Part shown: positions 40,121 through 46,392 of the stretch, piece by piece
How positions within the stretch are numbered: position 1 is the first letter of the stretch
Layout: the number at the start of each line of letters is the position of its first letter
Origin: Candidatus Altimarinota bacterium
GTDB taxonomy: Bacteria > Patescibacteriota > Gracilibacteria > BD1-5 > UBA2023
Assembly (NCBI GenBank): GCA_002747975.1
Contig: PDRA01000024.1
Location: 1 to 46,392 of the forward strand
Direction of reading: 5' to 3'
DNA: 46,392 bases
The notes under the pieces: model-generated
What the model saw: the letters and a program-made list of their open reading frames with translations, nothing else
What the model was told of the DNA's origin: nothing
Databases searched by the model: none
Translations under genes and position numbers: made by a program

Positions 40121-40757
40121 TTATGAGTAGGTAGCAAGATCTTTTTCAATATCTTGTATCTTTCCTTTTATGCGTCAAAGGATTGAACTCACAATTCTTC
40201 TACAAGGAAAATCGAGATTTTCAAGAGATTCTAGCTGAGTTATCATCTGCGATGATGTCTCCATTTCTCTTTGCACCCATCGTACAAAAGCCTCTGAATT
40301 CCACACTTGGACAGGATCTTGCATAAGAGACTTCAAATTAAAACCACAATTATCAAAGACTTCTTTTGGTATATTGATAATTCATTTAGGAATCTCATGT
40401 TCAAAATCACACAAGGCATATATTTTTCACTGTAAGAGTCCAAGATCATAGATATCAGCTTCTCTATTTTTTGAAGGAATAATTTTTCGATATTTTGGAA
40501 CAATCTTAAAAGGAAGTGGAGCATTAAATCACATAAGAGCAATATTGATAGAATTTCGAAAGGTTTCTCTATAGAGCTCATCAAGCTCTTTCTGGGGAAA
40601 TATTTCCTGCTTGTTTTTCCGGTTATAATCTTTTTCTATAGCATTGAGGTATTCAATGAATTCTTTTTCTACGCTATCATTTGGTCATTTTACAAGATTG
40701 AGTTTTTGTATGGCTGTCTTAAGCGTATATCAAATTAGATCTTCATAACCCCCCCCT
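40121..40757 (-). CDS. Squalene/phytoene-synthase-like protein, 3' part (out of frame after G8 tract)
   Basis: About 210 codons open from the G8 tract to TAA at 40121, with no plausible start codon near the tract. It should therefore be the continuation of the 5' part at 40735-41073 after a frameshift. It has UGA glycines like its partner. Helical content is high (EFIEYLNAIEKDYNRKNK, LYRETFRNSINIALMGF). The block DIYDLGLLQGKIYALCDFEH may carry the second acidic site of the fold. With nine Gs in the tract the two parts would make a protein of about 317 residues. Expression therefore depends on tract length, slippage or frameshifting. Confidence 0.6.
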
Positions 40758-41073
40758 CTATTACTTGTATCATTTTTTCTTTGAGATCAATAAAATTTGT
40801 GTATCCATCTATATGCTGTATATCTCAATCTACGAAATCATCAACCCATCGAAAAAAAGAATAGGCATATTTCAAATTTGGCAAAAGAAAATACACAAGC
40901 TCTCATTTATACTTGTGAAAATCCCTAGAGAGCAAAATGCCATGAATCTCAAAAGGCACAAAAAAATTGTAAAAAGCAAAATGCTTATCTATCTTTTTTT
41001 CCATTAAATTACACATAAAACAAGGAAGTCAATCCAATTGAATTTTACGTACATTATGCGGAAGTCATGTCAT
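40735..41073 (-). CDS. Squalene/phytoene-synthase-like protein, 5' part (truncated at G8 tract)
   Basis: 112 codons from ATG at 41073 (alternatives at 41016 and 41004) to a TAA 12 nt after a run of eight G. The segment LPNLKYAYSFFRWVDDFVDG matches the first Asp-rich motif of trans-isoprenyl-diphosphate head-to-head synthases (aromatic-R-x-x-DDxxD). The N-terminus HFAFYNFFVPFEIHGILLS is helical. As written the protein stops just after the first motif. The gene starts 30 nt after infB ends and is probably cotranscribed with it. Function in squalene or carotenoid synthesis is only suggested by family. Confidence 0.6.
40749..40756 (-). repeat. Homopolymeric G8 tract in a coding region
   Basis: Eight consecutive C on the plus strand (G on the coding strand), rare in this AT-rich sequence. 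Adding one G restores a single frame through 40121. This is a candidate contingency locus, a slippery site or a sequencing error. Confidence 0.85.
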
Positions 41074-41103
41074 TATGCTCTATAAATAGAAATAAAATAT
41101 ATT

Positions 41104-43608
41104 TTATTTTCTTTCTACCATTTTATAAAATTCCATTGTATCTCAAACTTCGACTTTGACATCTCATTTGAAGTTGATACCGCATTCTTCTTCTGCTTCT
41201 ACTTCAGGAACATCAAGTGGTCATTTTTTGAGATTAGCAACTTCACCAGAGCCTACCTTGTGATTTTCTCGGATTACACGGATTTTTGCTTTGTTTTCGA
41301 TTTTTCATTCATCGACACCCAGACCAACAATCATCATTTCATTATTTTTTCCTGTATAGAAGATAGCCTTGACAGTTGCAGTTCCAAGTTCGAGCTCTTC
41401 CATCTTGAGATCAACCATCCCTGTGATAATTGCTTCGACTTTTTCGATAATATGATAGATAACTTTTTTGTTGATAAATTCTATTTTGGATTGTGAAAGT
41501 GCTGATTTTGCCTGAGCAACCACTCATACATTGTAGGCAATCAAAAGCGCCTGAGAAGTACCAGCCATCATCACATCAGACTCACTGACATCTCCCACAG
41601 CAGCGTGGATAAATGTGACCTGTGTTTCATTGGTCGAAAGTTTTGAGAGAGAGGCCTTGAGCGCTTCGAGTGAACCACCTGAATCTGTCTTGAGGACAAT
41701 TTTGAGTTGTTTGAGAGCTCCTGACTTAAGGCGAGACATCAGCATATTAAGTGATGCGCCTTCAAAAGCATGAATCGATTTTGTATTTTTTGCAAGAGCG
41801 TATTCTTTGGCGCGATTCGTAGCAATATCTGCCGATGAAACCACCTGAAGAATATCACCACCCTCGACTACTTCCGAAAGTCCAGTAATTTGCACTGGTA
41901 CACTTGGACCAGCTTCATCAATATTTTTTCCATTAAAATCCTTGAGAGTTCGAACCTTTCCACTGGCGCCAGCACAAACAATATGATCAGATTTTTTGAT
42001 AGTTCCTGTATTGACAAGAATAGTCGCTGTTGATCCTTGTTTTGGATCCAAATTCGCCTCAATAACGGTCGCAATAGCAGGACGATTTGGGTTAGCCTTG
42101 AGTTCAAGTATTTCAGATTGAAGGACAATCATCTCAAGAAGCTGATCAATACCCAAACCGGTGTGAGCTGATACTGGCACAACCACAGTCTCTCCTCCCC
42201 AGTCTTCTGGTTGGAGTCATTGCTCCGCCATTTGCCCTTTTACAAGATCAACATTTGCTCACTCTTTATCCATTTTATTGACCGCGATAATAATCGGCAC
42301 TCATGCTTCTTTGGCGTGGTTAATTGACTCGATAGTTTGTGGCTTCATTCCCTCATCAGCGGCGACAACGATAACAGCAATATCGGTTAATTTGGCTCCA
42401 CGAGCTCGCATAATAGTAAAGGCTTCGTGTCCAGGAGTGTCGAGAAAGGTGATTTTTGTTCCATTTTTTTCGACTTGATAGGCTCCAATTTTTTGAGTAA
42501 TTCCTCCCGCCTCTCCAGAGGCCACTTGAGATTTTCTAATATAATCAAGAATAGAAGTCTTTCCATGATCGACATGTCCCATCACAGAAATAATCGGTGA
42601 TCGAGGTTTGAGATTCTCAGGCTCATCTTCTTTGAGGAGGTCTTCGATATTTCCATCCATAAGATCCGTGACAGCAACATCTTCAGAAATTTCTTTGATT
42701 ATCTTGATATCAAAAGCTTCTCCAATAAGGAAGCAAGTATCAAAATCAATTTGCGCATTGAGATTGACAAGTACTCCATTTTTCATGAGTTCAGCTATAA
42801 TTTTTGCAACTGGAATACCAATTTTATCAGAAAATTCTTTGACCGAAATGACATCTCCAATAGAAACTTCTTGTCCAGTACGATCCACAAGAATCTGCTT
42901 AACATCTTCAACTGATTTTTCTTTTTTCTTGACGGTCTTGTGTGAACGGCGAAATGATCCATCATCCATCTCTCCACCAACACTTTTGATGCGTCTTTTT
43001 CTTCCTTCTTCTCATCGATATTTTTTCTTGCCCTGCTTTTTGGTTCCATCTCGAACTGGATCCCCAAAACCAATATCACGCTGAAAAATCGGCTTCGAAT
43101 CATCTCGCAGTCTTGTTTTTTTCTGGGTTCATGAATCTGTTTCTTGGGCTGTGTGAGGCTTTCTTCGTTGTCTTTTTTTGTGCTCTCGACGCTCCTCTTC
43201 TGGTGTTTTCATAACTGGCCTATGCTCAAGAGGCTTGAATTCACTCGATGAAGCCCCAAAAGAAATAGCTGGTTTTTTATTTGCATCTTTCTTGGCCTCT
43301 TGTTTTCATATGACTGACCGCAAAAGCCCCTCACTGGCATGCTCTCGCTTGACAAGTCGTACTTTTGACTTTGTTTCTTGCTTCTTTTCTTGATCTAAAA
43401 CATCTCATTTTTTCTTTGGTTCAGGAGCTTTTGTCTCATCTTTTTTCTTTACAGATTTGAGAACTGGCTTTTTTTTGAGAACTGGCTTTTTGAGTTTGAG
43501 AGGTTTTTTCTTGGTCTCTTTTTGCGTATTATCCTGCTTGTTTTGCGTATTATCCTGCTTGATATTTGCATAATAATCATCTTGATGGTTGTCTTTTGGG
43601 TTTGACAT
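41104..43608 (-). CDS. infB: Translation initiation factor IF-2
   Basis: 834 residues in one frame. Residues 1-210 are a Lys/Glu-rich disordered N-terminus with short internal duplications (KQDNTQN). An IF2-N-like domain follows (about 225-290; [19 protein letters not shown]). The GTPase has G1 [13 protein letters not shown], the switch I region [17 protein letters not shown]3 [11 protein letters not shown] and G4 AVNKMDKE. Domains II-IV end with the C-terminal initiator-tRNA-binding region. UGA glycines are scattered through domains. It recruits fMet-tRNA and joins subunits. The gene has its own promoter. Confidence 0.97.
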
Positions 43609-43681
43609 AGAATAAAATTAATAGGAAAAAGCGCAAAGTAAGAATAGATTCCTCATTTGCTATTGATACTAAATCGACACC

Positions 43682-43709
43682 AGAATATGAAAAAAAATGA
43701 TTTTGTCAA
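43682..43709 (-). promoter_or_regulatory. Promoter of infB
   Basis: TTGACA (43704-43709), a 16-nt spacer and TATTCT (43682-43687) on the minus strand, 74 nt before the ATG at 43608. It is divergent from the promoter at 43800. Confidence 0.65.
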
Positions 43710-43799
43710 TGAGAAAGGAACTTTTTGAGAAAAGTAATATTTTTATAAAATAAATATATGTTTTGTCAATTAGAAATACATACAATATACTAAAATGTT

Positions 43800-43829
43800 T
43801 TGACAAAATGCTACAAAATATGCTATGCT
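43800..43829 (+). promoter_or_regulatory. Promoter of the RCC1-repeat gene
   Basis: TTGACA (43800-43805), an 18-nt spacer and TATGCT (43824-43829), 34 nt before the ATG at 43864. The spacing is slightly long. Confidence 0.55.
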
Positions 43830-43863
43830 ACCTGTGTATTTTATTTTTCTTATTTATACTGCT

Positions 43864-46392
43864 ATGTATACCCGAACACAGATACGAAGCTTTTTTGCTT
43901 CTGTTTCAATTGGAGCCTTGATAACTTTGATGGCTCTCTTCTTCACATGAAGCATATTGACCGCTTCTGCACAAGTTACCCTCTCGAATGCTGTCATTGA
44001 GGAAAATACACCATATGGAAGTCTGGTGGGAACTTTTTCAACTGGGTGACTCGAGGCTTCATCTTGAAATGATGAAGACAAGTTTGTACTTTCAGGAAGT
44101 AATCTCTATACGAAATTTATTCCGGACTATGAAGCGCCAATTGATTTTGGAGGAACGCCACACGATAATAGTTATGTATATAATGTCAAACTTCCTTTTC
44201 ATACCGTCGATGTAACAGCGGGATATGATGCATATGCAGCTCTTCAGGCTGATGGATCAATTATAGCTTGGGGAGTTTCAAACTGGGGTGGATCATGAGC
44301 GCCCACTGGAACTGGGTACACAAAAATCTATTCAAATGGGCATGCTTTTGCGGCTCTCAAAAATGATGGGTCGATTGCGGTGTGGGGAGCTTCGTGGGCA
44401 TGAGGACAGTGAACACCGACTGGAACCGGGTATGTAGAGATTTATACGAATGCACAAGCATTTGCTGCTCTCAAAGATGATGGATCAATTACAGCCTGGG
44501 GAAATGTAAATAATGGTGGATCATGAGCTCCAACTGGAACGGGATATACAGAAATATATTCAAATAATGGGGCTTTTGCGGCTCTCAAAGATGATGGATC
44601 AATTGCAGCTTGGGGAAATGCAGATAATGGTGGGCAATGAGCTCCGACTGGAACTGGGTATACAGAAATATATTTCAATTATTGAGTTTTTGCGGCTCTC
44701 AAAGATGATGGATCAATTGCAGCTTGGGGAAATTTAAATAATGGTGGGCAATGAGCCCCGACTGGAACTGGGTATACAAAAATATATTCAAATTATTGAG
44801 CTTTTGCTGCCGTCACTACTGATGGATCGATTACAGTCTGGGGAAACGCTCAGTATGGTGGGCAATGAGCTCCGACTGGAACTGGGTATACAGAAATATA
44901 TTCGACAGATAGAGCTTTTGCTGCCGTCACTACTGATGGATCGATTACAGTCTGGGGAAATTCAAATTATGGTGGGCAATGAGCTCCGACTGGAACTGGG
45001 TATACAGAAATATACCCAAATCGAGCTGCTTTTGCCGCCCTAAAACCCGATGGATCGATTACAGCCTGGGGAAATTCAGGCAACGGTGGATATTGAGCGC
45101 CGACTGGAACGGGATATACAAAGGTTTACTCTAATGTCCAAGCCTTTGCAGCAATAAAAGATGATGGATCGATTACAGCCTGGGGAAATGCAAGTAATGG
45201 TGGATATTGAGAGCCGACCGGAACTGGGTATACAGAAATATATTCAAATAATGGGGCTTTTGCGGCTCTCAAAGATGATGGATCAATTGCAGCCTGGGGA
45301 AATGCTCAGTACGGTGGATACTGAGCGCCGGACGGAACAGGATATACGAAATTATATCCATCCAGCTCTGGGTTTGCTGCTACCAAAGATAATGGAGATA
45401 CTCTATCTTGGGGACAACAAATGTGAAGCTGGAACAAACTCGAGAAAGAGGTAGCAGAATTTATTATTACCATCACTGACAGCCAAAATGAACCAACCAT
45501 ACGAGACAACCGAACTTCAGACCTTCCAAATATATTCCAAAATACCCTCGAAGATGGCGACCCTATTGGAACCCTTGTTTCTCCATTTGAACATACAAAC
45601 TCATACTATGAATTTGTAACTGGAATCGGTGCCGAAGATAACAGTCGATTCTCTATCGAAAATGCTCCTGCACAAACAGGAACTGGTCTCCTTAAATCAA
45701 ATTTTGTGCCTGATACTGCTAATCCAGTTGACCTGGGAGATACTCCAGGAAACAATACCTACAGCATACGAGTCAAGAGAAATCTCTATGATTCTCCAAT
45801 GATTGATGAATACAAAATATATAAAACTGGAAGTGGAACACCGGCAATAATAGAAGCCTATAATCCCCTATTTACACCGGGGTCAAGCATGAATTTTTCA
45901 GGAGGAATAATTTGAGGATGGTCCGAATATAGTCAAACTCTCAGTCTCGATGCCAGTGGAAATCTCTCGATTCCAGAGTACAGCTGGAGCTTCAATATAT
46001 GAGCAGGAGATATAGAAATCGGAACAGGAACTGCAATAACAAAAATGTATCCAAGTGGCACTACTTATCAAATAAGATGAGTCTATTTCAAAAAAGTAAC
46101 CACAAATGAAGTTTACGTTATAGAACTTTGATATCAGCGTTACATCAATGAATGGGAACTTGTAGATGTACCTCCGGTACTTCGATATGTTGATACCATT
46201 CCACCAAATGAGGCACCATTTATCATCGAAATTAATTGAGATACTGCAGAACCTCTCACTCTCACCTACGATGCCAATGGAGGAACTGGAACAATGGCAG
46301 ATGAGACACATGAATCAGGTGCTGTGTTTAATTTGACTGCTAATGCCTTTACTCGAAATGGATATTCATTTGTAGGATGGAATAGTCAGGCT
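43864..46392 (+). CDS. Secreted protein with RCC1-like tandem repeats and InlB-type B-repeat (partial)
   Basis: 843 codons to the window edge, still open. A signal peptide (about 1-37, ending TASAQ) is followed by a cadherin-like segment (VIEENTPYGSLVG). Ten tandem 38-residue units come next (about residues 129-509; consensus FAALKDDGSIAAWG, then PTGTGYTEIYSN), which I read as short RCC1-like beta-propeller blades. The region after them again has cadherin-like features (TLEDGDPIGTLVS). Near the edge LTYDANGGTGTMADET and GYSFVGWNSQA form a Listeria-Bacteroides (Flg_new/InlB B) repeat. Each RCC1 unit has a UGA-Gly before the APTG motif. It is a probable surface adhesin or binding platform; a wall anchor may lie beyond the window. 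Confidence 0.85.
44248..45390 (+). repeat. Ten tandem 114-nt RCC1-like coding repeats
   Basis: The DGSI codons recur exactly every 114 nt, and the span from 44251 to 45391 is 10 x 114. Units around 44480-45000 and 45165-45300 share long identical stretches, so unequal exchange can change copy number. An eleventh, decayed unit follows (DNGDTLSWG). Confidence 0.92.

Noticed and set aside
41104-43608. Apparent pseudogenisation of infB, rpsK, padR, uvrC and others by internal TGA
   Set aside because: The TGA codons fall on conserved Gly positions and the frame continues, so these are intact genes under code 25.
44248-45390. CRISPR-like array
   Set aside because: The periodic units are contiguous, in frame and coding, with no spacers.

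Overview
This AT-rich window comes from a bacterium that reads UGA as glycine (translation table 25), as known in Gracilibacteria (BD1-5/GN02) and Absconditabacteria (SR1). The sequence shows this directly. UvrB motif I, the RNase III active-site block, S11, RpoA, DnaK, IF-1 and IF-2 all carry in-frame TGA at positions that are glycine in their families. Every complete gene I could close ends in TAA or TAG, never TGA. All coordinates below are drawn with UGA=Gly, so many genes look shattered under the standard code. I cannot tell which of the two phyla it is. I found no tRNA or rRNA gene.

Layout. 1-8.1 kb: a small secreted-protein gene saturated with hairpins, a DedA membrane protein, a small membrane protein, an ABC exporter, a YhgE/Pip-type membrane protein, a PadR regulator with a palindromic operator, and a HAAS/PspC-like membrane protein. 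A duplicated 3' end of the exporter closes this block. 8.1-11.1 kb: a class IV aminotransferase, a chorismate mutase-prephenate dehydratase and a kinase-fold protein. 11.1-15.2 kb (minus): dnaK under a CIRCE-like operator and two unknown genes, each with a clear promoter. 15.3-17.2 kb (minus): a DKNYY-type protein and a small membrane protein, both lacking UGA codons and possibly acquired. 17.2-19.2 kb: uvrC, whose frame contains palindromic repeat elements, followed by an intergenic island of the same repeats. 19.7-30.5 kb: a Ca2+/cation exchanger, uvrB, a methyltransferase and two very large surface proteins with C-terminal SLH domains. 30.7-33.97 kb: an ABC exporter inserted downstream of rnc and bracketed by two copies of the rnc 3' end, then rnc and nusB. 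34.1-39.9 kb (minus): a translation superoperon, infA-rpmJ-rpsM-rpsK-rpsD-rpoA-rplQ-rplM-rpsI-rpsL-rpsG-rpmA-rpmF. 40.1-43.6 kb: a squalene/phytoene-synthase-like gene interrupted at a G8 tract, then infB. 43.9 kb to the end (plus): a secreted protein with ten 114-nt RCC1-like repeats, running off the window.

The picture fits a small-genome, surface-oriented, possibly host-associated cell. It keeps core translation, nucleotide excision repair and heat-shock genes, has two multidrug-type ABC exporters, and invests heavily in long adhesin-like proteins.

The points most worth following are: the hairpin-saturated gene at 223-570 with its sequestered Shine-Dalgarno sequence; two cassettes that each duplicate the 3' end of a neighbouring gene; palindromic elements living in frame inside uvrC; the poly-G interrupted terpenoid-synthase-like gene; and the strongly split glycine-codon use inside the LTD/cadherin/SLH protein.
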